From: Dyadobacter sp. | Lineage (GTDB): Bacteria > Bacteroidota > Bacteroidia > Cytophagales > Spirosomataceae | Direction: 5' to 3' | Assembly (NCBI RefSeq): GCF_017744695.1 | Contig: NZ_JAGIAS010000011.1 | Location: 233,612 to 297,611 of the forward strand | Length of the DNA: 64,000 bases | Part shown: piece by piece, positions 1 through 8,067 of the stretch | Numbering within the stretch: position 1 is the stretch's first letter | How the letters are laid out: each line of letters starts with the position of its first letter | Made by a program: the position numbers and the translations under genes | Notes under the pieces: model-generated | The model's input: the letters and a program-made list of their open reading frames with translations, nothing else | Databases searched by the model: none | Told to the model about the DNA's origin: nothing

Positions 1-838
1 CGTCAAGCGTGACGTACTGCTTTCTGAAAAAACACAGCAACCATGTAATGCCGAACAGCACCACTCCTACCAGCTGTACTTTGGTCACATCATCGGGAGA
101 GAACGCAGGGATCCAGACTTTCAGCAGGCCCATAATCGAGAATCCGTAATTGACGGCGTGATCGGCGACCAGGATACCGTACCAGTCCTCATAAACCTGC
201 ACGAAATGATCGATCCCCGTCACCGGCAGCGGCAACAATGCCAATACGCATGCCCAGAGCACCGAATAGCCTATAAACTGCCCTTTGCGCGGATAAAACA
301 GGAACATACCGGCGTAAATCAGTCCGTACCCTTTGATACAGAATGCCAGTAAGGGAAACAACGCTGCCCAACGGGTTTTGCCGTTCTCGAGAAAAGTAAA
401 AGTAAGGAGGCCCAGCGCCGCAATAAGGGGGTTGGTTTGCTGCCCGTGGAGCGAGGTCACCAGCTCGAACAGGATGAACCACCAGAAGAACACCTTTTTG
501 TCATAAGCAAGCGGCAGGCTGCGGATGGCATAGAAAAGCGCCAGCGAACAGCATATAAGCCAGAGCACAAGACTGACCGGCAGCGGCAGAAATGAGAAAG
601 GTGCGAAAAAAATACAAAAGGAGGGATTGTAGAGGAACAAATCGAAATACTCGCGGGGATATTCCAGGTGCAGGTTCTGATGCCGGGCCAGGTGACCGAG
701 GGCCGCTCTGAAAATCTGGAAATTATTATACTTCAACGGTCCGCCTACATAATGCTGGATGCCGATAATGACGCTCAGCAGGACATAAACAGCTAAAACA
801 ACCTTCTCACGCGAGAAGAATTCCGATACTCTTTTCAT
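1..838 (-). CDS. GT87/DUF2029-like polytopic membrane glycosyltransferase, C-terminus cut by window edge
   Basis: Translating the minus strand from the ATG at 838 gives about 279 residues with no stop before the window edge, so the gene is partial. The protein begins MKRVSEFFSREKVVLAVYVL and has many hydrophobic helices, a periplasmic-type loop rich in Tyr and Asn after the first helix (residues about 30-75, including KYNNFQIFRAAL and YPREYFDLFLYNPSF), and the stretch HGQQTNPLIAALGLL. A first-loop 'YNPPF'-like motif and a 'GQxNxLIAxL' motif are typical of polyprenyl-phosphate-sugar dependent mannosyltransferase-like proteins (GT87, DUF2029). The expected role is transfer of a sugar from a lipid carrier at the outer face of the inner membrane; the acceptor is unknown. 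No operon partner is visible inside the window. Family assignment is fairly secure, substrate is not. Confidence 0.7.
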   Translation of the reverse strand, partial: MKRVSEFFSREKVVLAVYVLLSVIIGIQHYVGGPLKYNNFQIFRAALGHLARHQNLHLEYPREYFDLFLYNPSFCIFFAPFSFLPLPVSLVLWLICCSLALFYAIRSLPLAYDKKVFFWWFILFELVTSLHGQQTNPLIAALGLLTFTFLENGKTRWAALFPLLAFCIKGYGLIYAGMFLFYPRKGQFIGYSVLWACVLALLPLPVTGIDHFVQVYEDWYGILVADHAVNYGFSIMGLLKVWIPAFSPDDVTKVQLVGVVLFGITWLLCFFRKQYVTLD

Positions 839-1088
839 TACTCGAATGTACTTGTTAGGGATGGGTTTTGATCCAAAGATATAGCGCGGCGGATCAACGA
901 AAAACGGGAAATCATCATCTCGGCATATTTTAATTTTTTCCTAATATCCTATAATCATTATCCGCCGACAAAAAGCGGCAATCGGGGGAAGGACGCGAAA
1001 AAATGCCTGACGGTTGTAACCGGAAGAGGTTAATTAAGTATTTTGGCCCTGTGTACATCGTAACCGCTTCCTAACCTTAGTATTGCCA

Positions 1089-2726
1089 ATGCCAGTACCC
1101 AACATGCCGATCGGCACTGTCGCACCTTTTGCCGGAGATATTACGAACGTCAATACGTTGATACCACTCCAGAATTCCGGCTGGCTGGTTTGCGACGGCG
1201 GCTCTTACCGGCAAGATGCCTATCCCGAATTGTTCCATGCAATCGGTACTGCCCATGGTGGTGATGCGGTCAGCTTTAACGTTCCTGATCTGCGGGGAAG
1301 ATTCCTTCGCGGAACTACCGGTAGCGCTGCTGTCGATCCCGACGCCGGCAACCGTACGTCGGCTGCTCCCGGCGGGGCGACCGGCAACAATACAGGTTCC
1401 TGGCAACCGGCTGCCACAGGTTTGCCCAAAAATCAATGGGTGTTGCAATCAGCCGGCTCGCATACACATACTTGCAGTCACCTAAACGCTCAAATGCGCA
1501 TGGCCTGGAGTGGTTCAACTCAAACAATGGCCCGTTGGAACGCGCCTGCAACAACCCAAAGTACCGGGGCACACTTCCATCAGCTAACGGGATTCGATCA
1601 GGAGACAACGCCTGTCTGCGTCGCGATGTATTTTATCATCAAAGCCAAAGAGCCCTATCAGTCAACGGGTGATACCCCTGCCGGTGCGATCATTGCCTTC
1701 GGTGGCGGCATGTCCGCACTGCCTGATAAATGGTTAAAATGTGACGGTACTCCTTACGATAAGGCACAGCAGCCCAACCTGACAAAAGCAATCGGAAATA
1801 ATTATGGTGGAGACGGTGCAGGTGTGCTAAATGTTCCGGATTTGCGAGGCTACTTCCTCCGGGGAGCCAGTCATGACACCGGCAGGGATGCAGATGCCCC
1901 TAAACGACATGCCTTAAACAAGGGTGGCAATGAGGGCCATAAGGTGGGCTCTGCGCAGTTTTACGCCACAGCTTCACCCAGGACACTCCGTCTTACAAAT
2001 ACGGGCAACCACTATCACTATATTGACAAAGTGCCTCAAACGAGCAGCTATGCAGCCTTCGGTGCATCCGGACCCGCGGCATTCAACTGTATGGTGTGGA
2101 CAGAAAATCAAACGACCTCTTCGGAAAGTGGAGATCATACGCATACGCTCACAGGCGGTGACAAAGAGACCAGGCCGGAAAATATCTACACTGATTTTCT
2201 GATTGCGAGCGATAACGTCCCCCAATCGGCGCCCCCTGTCGGTACTATCCTGGCATTTGGCGGAGATGTAACCGACGATCAGGTCTTGAGAGCTCTCAAA
2301 CGGGCCGACTGGATTCCATGCGATGGAGGCATCATCAATATGGCGGTTCGTGAATACTGGGAATTAGGAGAAATCATAGGCCGCATCTATGGCGAAAGTT
2401 TTCTGGGCGACAGACTCCCCGATCTGCGTGGGTGTTTTATAATCGGCGCAGGCAAAGTGCGGGCGGGTACGTTACTGGAGAACTCCAAGACAGGCGCACC
2501 CAATAACCCGATCATCACCACAACCGATGGCGAGCATACCCATATTATGAACAATGTCCCCACGGAAATGCAGAACATCGACCGCGTGGCGGGCATTGAG
2601 CTTGCTCAACACAATTCCCATGGCCACACTTCGTCAAATGGTGAACATTCACACCAGATTTCAGGTGGAGATTCCGAATCAAGGCCGGTTAATGTTTCTG
2701 TAAATTACATCATCAGGTGTAAATAG
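1089..2726 (+). CDS. Three-repeat phage tail-collar domain protein
   Basis: About 545 residues made of three tandem copies (about residues 5-190, 195-380 and 385-545) of the phage tail collar fold. Each copy opens with a P-x-G-(T/A)-(I/V)-x-(A/P)-F-(A/G)-G strand, then W-x-x-C-D-G, then (V/R)-x-(V/L)-PDLRG-(R/Y/C)-F, then one or two G-x-H-x-H motifs (GSHTH, GDHTH, GEHTH, GEHSH), and ends with a ...(Y/N)-(F/Y)-(I/L)-I-(K/A/R) strand. Such domains occur in short tail fibres and in Mdp-type proteins of non-phage loci. The paired histidines resemble metal-coordinating HxH motifs of fibre tips. There is no signal peptide and no other phage gene nearby. An in-frame TTG lies at 1083; I prefer ATG 1089, though no good ribosome site supports either. 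Function in this host is unknown; adhesin or contractile-particle fibre are possible. Confidence 0.8.
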   Translation: MPVPNMPIGTVAPFAGDITNVNTLIPLQNSGWLVCDGGSYRQDAYPELFHAIGTAHGGDAVSFNVPDLRGRFLRGTTGSAAVDPDAGNRTSAAPGGATGNNTGSWQPAATGLPKNQWVLQSAGSHTHTCSHLNAQMRMAWSGSTQTMARWNAPATTQSTGAHFHQLTGFDQETTPVCVAMYFIIKAKEPYQSTGDTPAGAIIAFGGGMSALPDKWLKCDGTPYDKAQQPNLTKAIGNNYGGDGAGVLNVPDLRGYFLRGASHDTGRDADAPKRHALNKGGNEGHKVGSAQFYATASPRTLRLTNTGNHYHYIDKVPQTSSYAAFGASGPAAFNCMVWTENQTTSSESGDHTHTLTGGDKETRPENIYTDFLIASDNVPQSAPPVGTILAFGGDVTDDQVLRALKRADWIPCDGGIINMAVREYWELGEIIGRIYGESFLGDRLPDLRGCFIIGAGKVRAGTLLENSKTGAPNNPIITTTDGEHTHIMNNVPTEMQNIDRVAGIELAQHNSHGHTSSNGEHSHQISGGDSESRPVNVSVNYIIRCK

Positions 2727-2842
2727 TTGTAAAACGTCTTTATCGCTCAGCAATTCCTTGACAGACCCGGCAAAAGTGCTCCGTTCCGAATAACCTTGAC
2801 GGTAATTCTCGTATTTTCGGGCTGAGCAAACAATCAACCGGT

Positions 2843-3409
2843 ATGTATGCAGCTATCCTAAGAGCGACAGGAAATTATCAGGATTCCGACATCGGGCTTT
2901 TTGAGAAAGAAGTACGGGCGCGAGAAGTCCTGAAACACGAATTGTTGCTCCGAAAAGGCGAAGTTGCCCGGTCCGTATATTATTTGCTGGAAGGCGCCGT
3001 ACGACAATACGATATCGTCTCTGAATCCGAATACAATACCATTGACCTCCATCTTGCCGGAGACTGGTTCTTTAATCATGAAAGCCTGGTCGCCCAGCGT
3101 CCTTCCCGGTTGTTCATCGAAGCCTACACCGATTGCCGGTTCATCGAAATCAGCCTGGATACAATTCACTATCTGACGGGCAAGTCAATCGCGTTTTTAC
3201 AGCTCAACAAGGTTCTGGAAGGCGCGTTTCAAAGAATGCAATTTTTTGACCAATCCATGACACCGGTAGAGAAATACCGTTACCTGCTTGAAAATCGTCC
3301 GAAAGTGATCCAGGCATTCCCGCTCAAAATCATCGCCTCCTATCTCAAAATCACACCTGAAACTCTCAGCAGGGCCAGGAATGCGGTGGCGAATGGCGCC
3401 ATTTCTTGA
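2843..3409 (+). CDS. Crp/Fnr-family transcriptional regulator
   Basis: A 188-residue protein with an N-terminal cyclic-nucleotide-binding-type jelly roll (about residues 20-125; LRKGEVARSVYYLLEGAVRQ is the first part, followed by DLHLAGDWFFNHESL). A long dimerisation helix follows, then a short C-terminal winged-helix segment with LKIIASYLKITPETLSR, the recognition-helix signature of this family. It belongs to the Bacteroidota Crp-like group that lacks the residues needed to bind cAMP, so the ligand cannot be predicted. The protein ends only about ten residues after the recognition helix (RARNAVANGAIS), slightly shorter than usual, and the last bases run into the following VOC gene. It may regulate that neighbour. 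ATG 2843 is the only reasonable start. Confidence 0.85.
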   Translation: MYAAILRATGNYQDSDIGLFEKEVRAREVLKHELLLRKGEVARSVYYLLEGAVRQYDIVSESEYNTIDLHLAGDWFFNHESLVAQRPSRLFIEAYTDCRFIEISLDTIHYLTGKSIAFLQLNKVLEGAFQRMQFFDQSMTPVEKYRYLLENRPKVIQAFPLKIIASYLKITPETLSRARNAVANGAIS

Positions 3410-3471
3410 TTTCGATCAAGATGAGTACTCACGCCAATGTTCTACTTTTGGCAGGAAATACTGCATATCAT

Positions 3472-3840
3472 ATGGAACACAAAGCATTATCGATCCGCCC
3501 ATTCATCGGGGCTACCGATTTCGGAGTTTCCCGCGCTTTTTATCGCGATCTGGGGTTTCAGGAGGTCATACTGACGCCGGTTATGTCGCTTTTCAAAACC
3601 GGAGACCATGGTTTTTACCTGCAAAATGCATTCAACAAGGATTGGATCGACAATACGATGGTATTCCTTGAAGTGGAGAATGTACAAAGCTTCTGGGATG
3701 AGCTTGTGACGCTCGACCTTTCGGCGAAATACAAAAATGTACGCCTAACCCCGATACGGGTCGACCATTGGGGTCGCGAATGTTTCGTTCACGACCCTTC
3801 GGGCATATTGTGGCATTTCGGGGAGTTTTTTAAAAAGTAG
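3472..3840 (+). CDS. VOC-superfamily (glyoxalase/bleomycin-resistance-like) protein
   Basis: About 122 residues from ATG 3472, forming one vicinal-oxygen-chelate module: LSIRPFIGATDFGVSRAFYR is the first beta-alpha unit, VEVENVQSFWDEL-like spacing marks the second, and the C-terminal WGRECFVHDPSGILWHFGEF is the standard ending with a likely metal-ligand region. In-frame earlier starts exist (TTG 3406, ATG 3421) but the fold begins just after 3472. The gene starts immediately after the Crp-like regulator on the same strand, suggesting co-transcription. Substrate is unknown; these proteins are dioxygenases, glyoxalases or antibiotic-binding proteins. A convergent amylase gene ends 17 bases downstream and no terminator is visible between them. 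Confidence 0.75.
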   Translation: MEHKALSIRPFIGATDFGVSRAFYRDLGFQEVILTPVMSLFKTGDHGFYLQNAFNKDWIDNTMVFLEVENVQSFWDELVTLDLSAKYKNVRLTPIRVDHWGRECFVHDPSGILWHFGEFFKK

Positions 3841-3857
3841 CAAGGCTAAGCCCTGAT

Positions 3858-5414
3858 TTACCGCAAAACCGCCGATCCGTAGGCCGGAATTTTAAGCAGT
3901 TTGCCGCTGATTTCGACCTTTTCAGAAGACGCGAACAACAGCTTCCTGCCACGCGCTCCCGCAGGAAGCTCAATGGCCTTTTCCACGCCGCTCACATTAT
4001 GCACGACCAGCAGGTCCCCGCTCGCGTGCGGGCGCGTGAATGCGATGATGTGCTCCTGCCGGATGCCCGCATCACCCAGGTTCACAGGCGCTACCTGGCG
4101 TAATGCAGGATATTCGTGCCGTAGCTTGAGCAATTTTTTATAATGATGGTAAATAGACGCCGGGTCCTTCACCTGGGCTTCCAGGTTACGCACCTTGTCG
4201 TCGGTGGAATATGACGGTTTCATCCAGCTTGTGCGCAGCTTGTCTGTCGCCTGGTCCCGCCACAGAAATGGTTCGCGAATGTTTTCATCAGGTTTGTTAC
4301 CGAGCATGCCTATTTCTTCGCCATAGTAGAGGTACGGCTCACCGGGGAGCGTCAGCAGCAGGCTGGCGGCAAGCTTCATTTTGGGGATGTCGCCATTCAC
4401 AGTAGTGCCAATGCGGACGTGGTCGTGATTATTGTTAAAAACAGCATCGATAAAATCGGGATTAGCCGCTTTGTAAACCGCGTGGGTTTGCTGCAATTGC
4501 TTGATGAGATTAATAGACTCGCCACTTTTAAGCATTTGATGGATAGCCAGGGCCGCGTCGATGTTGAAATTGGCAGGAAGGCCTTTGAAATACGGCGCAA
4601 CTTTTTCAGGGGTTGACCAAACCTCCCCTACCAGATAAACGTCCGGCTTGAAGCTCCTCACCTTCTCGCGAAACTCGATCCAGAACGCATGGCTTTTCTC
4701 CGCCTCCCAGTCGGGGTAAATGTGCTTGGCAGCATCGAGCCTGAACCCGTCCACTCCTACTTCGTTCAGCCAGAAACCGGCAATATCGTAGATTTCCTCA
4801 CGAACTTTGGGATTGTCGAAGTTAAGGTCCGGCATACCGCTCCAGAACAGGCCATAGTATTTTTCATCACCACCCTCTTTCACCGCATGCCAAGGATTGA
4901 CTTCCCATGAATCACCCGATTTCTCGCGTGTAGCGATGCCCAGCGAATCGATCGTCTTTTGGGGAAGCCACACATAATAGTCGCGGTAGGGATTCTGCTT
5001 TCCCTGCCGTGCCTGCTGAAACCACGGGTGCTGATCGCTGGTGTGGTTCACGACCAGGTCCTTGATGATCCGGATCCCCCGCTTGTGCGCTTCTGAAAGC
5101 AACCTTTTGAAATCAGCCATTGTGCCATATTCCGGATCGATTTGCCGGTAATCCGTCACATCGTACTTGTGGTAGGTCGGCGATTTACAGATGGGTGTGA
5201 GCCAAAGCGCATCCACGCCCAGGTCTTTCAGGTAATCCAGCCTGGATGTGATCCCGTTGATATCCCCTATCCCGTCCCCGTTCGAATCGGCGAACGAGCG
5301 GACGAATATTTCGTAGCAAACAGCGGGAGGATTGGTTTGCCGGGCCTGTGCCGCGGCCCCGGTCAGGAGCCACAGCACGGCAAAACAGCATCTTTTGACC
5401 TGCTTGAAATCCAT
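3858..5414 (-). CDS. Exported GH13 alpha-amylase/alpha-glucosidase of the Sus locus
   Basis: A 518-residue glycoside hydrolase family 13 enzyme acting on alpha-1,4/1,6-glucans. A hydrophobic N-terminus (CCFAVLWLLTGAAAQA) is a signal peptide, so the enzyme works in the periplasm or at the outer membrane. The four GH13 regions are visible: DLVVNHTS (about 119-126), GFRLDAAKH with the nucleophile Asp227, LVGEVW with the acid/base Glu264, and FNNNHDHVR with Asp331. The sequence YHKYDVTDYRQIDPEYGT is the usual oligo-1,6-glucosidase/trehalose-synthase-like segment, so the enzyme may prefer oligosaccharides or branch points. It is the last gene of the susC-susD-susE operon, starting 14 bases after susE. 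Length matches periplasmic neopullulanase or amylase relatives; exact specificity cannot be read from sequence. Confidence 0.9.
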   Translation of the reverse strand: MDFKQVKRCCFAVLWLLTGAAAQARQTNPPAVCYEIFVRSFADSNGDGIGDINGITSRLDYLKDLGVDALWLTPICKSPTYHKYDVTDYRQIDPEYGTMADFKRLLSEAHKRGIRIIKDLVVNHTSDQHPWFQQARQGKQNPYRDYYVWLPQKTIDSLGIATREKSGDSWEVNPWHAVKEGGDEKYYGLFWSGMPDLNFDNPKVREEIYDIAGFWLNEVGVDGFRLDAAKHIYPDWEAEKSHAFWIEFREKVRSFKPDVYLVGEVWSTPEKVAPYFKGLPANFNIDAALAIHQMLKSGESINLIKQLQQTHAVYKAANPDFIDAVFNNNHDHVRIGTTVNGDIPKMKLAASLLLTLPGEPYLYYGEEIGMLGNKPDENIREPFLWRDQATDKLRTSWMKPSYSTDDKVRNLEAQVKDPASIYHHYKKLLKLRHEYPALRQVAPVNLGDAGIRQEHIIAFTRPHASGDLLVVHNVSGVEKAIELPAGARGRKLLFASSEKVEISGKLLKIPAYGSAVLR

Positions 5415-5428
5415 GAATCAGATGAAAG

Positions 5429-6475
5429 TTATTTTTTGGTGATAGAATAAATATAGTTCCCCGCATTGCTCAGGTTGAGGCTCACGATATACGTGCCGGC
5501 CGCATCCACCTTGATGTTCCCATTGTCCAGCGTGTCGGGTATACCATCAGCATTACCGTCTCCATATGCGAGAGCCCAGTCGTCATTCGCTCTGAATTTG
5601 ACTTCTCCCTGGGTCAACGCCACTTCCGCAGTCCAGGCCCCGCTTTTCGGGTCGAACGTCAGGTCCTGGTCCTTATCCCAGCCACCTTTGGTCGCCGAGC
5701 CCAGTACGCCCCATATGGTTTTAAGCGACGACCACGTGCTGGTGTTCAGGTCGGCTTTGAGCAGGTAATAACCGGAGCCTTTCTGCGTCAGGTTACCGCT
5801 GGTTCCCAGCTTGCCGGGGCCTCCGCTGCCATAATCACCTTCATTCCAGTTGGGTGCATTGGTAAATTTAAATTCGGTAGTTTCGTCCGGAAAGTAAACA
5901 TAACCTTCAAATCTTTTGTCGTCCTTCACCGAAACCAGCTTTGGCGCCTTGTCCGGGGCCCAGCCCTGATAGCTGCCCGGAACGTAAATCGCCGGATAGA
6001 CGATCACGACAAAATACGGCTTGACCGACAACTCCTTCGTGGCCGAGATCGTATTCATGCGTTCGGCCGAGGTACCGAGTGACGATATCACCCGTGCCTC
6101 CACATCCGCCGCCTGCCCGGCTGCCAGTTTGAGCTTGTTGATCATCAGGCCATTGATTTCGCTGGTAGTAAGCGACTTTTTCAACGCGCTGCCGGCACTG
6201 ATCTCCACCGGTTTTTGAAAATTATTACCCTTTTTGTCCAGCTGAATGGTATAGCTGATCACACTGGCGAAGCCATAATCCACAGGCGTCCAGGAGAAAA
6301 CGACAGCCTCCTTATCTGCATTTGCGCTGGTCAGTTCCAGTACAGGCTGGTTCACGGAAAGCGTAGCCGCCGGCCCCGGCGTGGCGATGGTTTTGATTTC
6401 ATCCTTTTCACAGGCCGACATCATGGCAAATACCATTAATGAGGCAAAAACTGATATGCTGCGGTACTTTTTCAT
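5429..6475 (-). CDS. susE: SusE/SusF-like outer-membrane starch-binding lipoprotein
   Basis: A 348-residue lipoprotein: N-terminal MKKYRSISVFASLMVFAMMS followed by the lipobox cysteine Cys22. Residues about 35-140 form the SusE N-terminal Ig-like domain (TPGPAATLSVNQPVLELTSA, then VVFSWTPVDYGFASVISYTI). Residues about 155-250 (YVPGSYQGWAPDKAP...) and about 255-346 (WGVLGSATKGGWDKDQDLTF ... WALAYGDGNADGIPDTLDNG) are two successive carbohydrate-binding modules of the type that bind alpha-glucan at the cell surface. It lies between susD and the GH13 enzyme; its ATG overlaps the susD stop by four bases, a sign of translational coupling. The role is surface starch capture; it has no catalytic residues. 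Confidence 0.88.
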   Translation of the reverse strand: MKKYRSISVFASLMVFAMMSACEKDEIKTIATPGPAATLSVNQPVLELTSANADKEAVVFSWTPVDYGFASVISYTIQLDKKGNNFQKPVEISAGSALKKSLTTSEINGLMINKLKLAAGQAADVEARVISSLGTSAERMNTISATKELSVKPYFVVIVYPAIYVPGSYQGWAPDKAPKLVSVKDDKRFEGYVYFPDETTEFKFTNAPNWNEGDYGSGGPGKLGTSGNLTQKGSGYYLLKADLNTSTWSSLKTIWGVLGSATKGGWDKDQDLTFDPKSGAWTAEVALTQGEVKFRANDDWALAYGDGNADGIPDTLDNGNIKVDAAGTYIVSLNLSNAGNYIYSITKK

Positions 6476-8049
6476 GGGTTCTGTTGGAGGTTAGGGTTCG
6501 CAATGAGGTCTGTGGCAGGGATCGGGAACAGGTTGAAACTCTCCGAAACCCCTCTTCCGTCTTTTACCCCACCCTTCCAGGGCCAGAGGTAGCTTCCGGA
6601 AGTCAGCAATCCATACCGTACCAGATCGGTGCGGCGGTGGGCCTCCCAATAGAACTCCCGGCCACGCTCGTCAAGCAAGTCGGCGAGGGTAATGGCCGTC
6701 ACATTGCCGCTCGCATTCCCATAGGCACGCTCGCGAAGTTTGTTGAAATAGGTAACCGCGGTGGCCTCGCTACCTCCCGTTCCGCCGCGTTTCACGGCTT
6801 CTGCATAGGTCAGGTACATTTCGGCCAGGCGGAAGAGCGGAAAATCGACGGATGAAAAAGAATTGCCCGAAGACGGCACAATGGCCCCTGCCCGGGTAAC
6901 GTTCCGGAATTTGGTAATAGCCAGCCCGTCGGTGAAAACGGAAGGATCGTCCATTTCAATCTTCTGCCCGAAAAACATCGCGCGTTTGTCTTTCTTGCCA
7001 CTGTAATCGCCGAAACGCAATGGAAGGTTCTTGGTAGCGCGGTTGCCGCCCCAGCCGCCATTGGGAATGCCAAATGATGCAGGGTTCATCGCCGCATTGA
7101 TACCCGCGTTGATGATGAACGTCGTACCACCGTTGTTCTGGGTTTTGATCCCGTCGTAGTTAATGGACAAAAGCACTTCCGGGTTATCCACGTCATTGTC
7201 GCCCAGGAACAGGTGCTTGTATTCAGGCATGAGCGAGTAGCCCGACTGGATCACTTTTTCCGAATACGCGATCGCGTCGTTGTACCGTCCCTGACCTTTA
7301 CCCAGATACACCTCCGCATTCAGGTACAGGCGGGCCAGCAATGCCCAGGATGCCGCTTTGTCCACCCGTCCGTATTCGTTTTTACGTGGTTCCGCCAACG
7401 TGGCTTCCGCCGCTTTGAGTTCCGACTCGACGTAAGCAAACAAGTCAGCGCGTTTGATTTGCGGCGGGATGTATTTGCCGATGGGATCTTTTTCAGTCAC
7501 AAAAGGAGGATTCCCGAAAAGGTCCATTAACACCCAGTACTGAAACGCCTTCAAAAACTGCGCTTCGGCACGGTACCGGCGGATTTCCTCCGCATCTTGC
7601 CCGGCAATACCCCGGCCGGCCAACTTCTCATCGGACGACTCGCGGATAAACTCGTTGCAAACCGTCACATGGAACAAGCTGCGGTTGTAAAGGGCGCTCA
7701 ACAACACGTTGCTGGCGGTCCAGTTCAGGTTGTGGAAGTCGGGAATACCGGGATCGTTCCAAACGCACGCCGCCTCGTCGGTAGTAAGCTCCTGGGCGTT
7801 CCAGAAAAGCCTGAGGAAATCGGCCTGCCCCGGGTCGATACCCGCCAGGTCGGAGGTATTGATACCATTGTTACCGGCGAGCGCGAAGCTTCCATATACC
7901 TTGGCCAGCACCTGTTTGTAATCTGCGGGTGTTTTGTAGGCAATATCGGCGGTAATGGAATTCGTCGGCGAAAGGTCCAGGTCTTTCGTGCAGGATACGG
8001 CTCCTCCAACCAGCGCCGAGCACAGCAATGTTTTATATAAGAATTTCAT
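6472..8049 (-). CDS. susD: SusD/RagB-family nutrient-binding outer-membrane lipoprotein
   Basis: A 525-residue lipoprotein with signal peptide and lipobox (CSALVGGAVSCTKDLDLSPT). The SusD N-terminal TPR-like part (about 20-200) includes the AYKTPADYKQVLAKVYGSFA segment and the AEAQFLKAFQYWVLMDLFGN motif; the C-terminal RagB part includes FPLFRLAEMYLTYAEAV and LLDERGREFYWEAHRRTDLV, which are the most conserved pieces of the family. It caps the SusC transporter and presents oligosaccharides to it. The start is ATG 8049: the in-frame codon at 8055 is TTG. It begins 18 bases after susC ends, within the same operon. Confidence 0.95.
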   Translation of the reverse strand: MKFLYKTLLCSALVGGAVSCTKDLDLSPTNSITADIAYKTPADYKQVLAKVYGSFALAGNNGINTSDLAGIDPGQADFLRLFWNAQELTTDEAACVWNDPGIPDFHNLNWTASNVLLSALYNRSLFHVTVCNEFIRESSDEKLAGRGIAGQDAEEIRRYRAEAQFLKAFQYWVLMDLFGNPPFVTEKDPIGKYIPPQIKRADLFAYVESELKAAEATLAEPRKNEYGRVDKAASWALLARLYLNAEVYLGKGQGRYNDAIAYSEKVIQSGYSLMPEYKHLFLGDNDVDNPEVLLSINYDGIKTQNNGGTTFIINAGINAAMNPASFGIPNGGWGGNRATKNLPLRFGDYSGKKDKRAMFFGQKIEMDDPSVFTDGLAITKFRNVTRAGAIVPSSGNSFSSVDFPLFRLAEMYLTYAEAVKRGGTGGSEATAVTYFNKLRERAYGNASGNVTAITLADLLDERGREFYWEAHRRTDLVRYGLLTSGSYLWPWKGGVKDGRGVSESFNLFPIPATDLIANPNLQQNP

Positions 8050-8067
8050 AATCAATATTTTTAGCGA

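Noticed and set aside
1077..1448. Minus-strand frame of 123 codons inside the tail-collar gene
   Set aside because: It is fully antisense to a protein with clear domain repeats and has no family motif.
1089..2726. Prophage
   Set aside because: The tail-collar protein stands alone; no terminase, capsid, integrase or lysis gene is present in the window.
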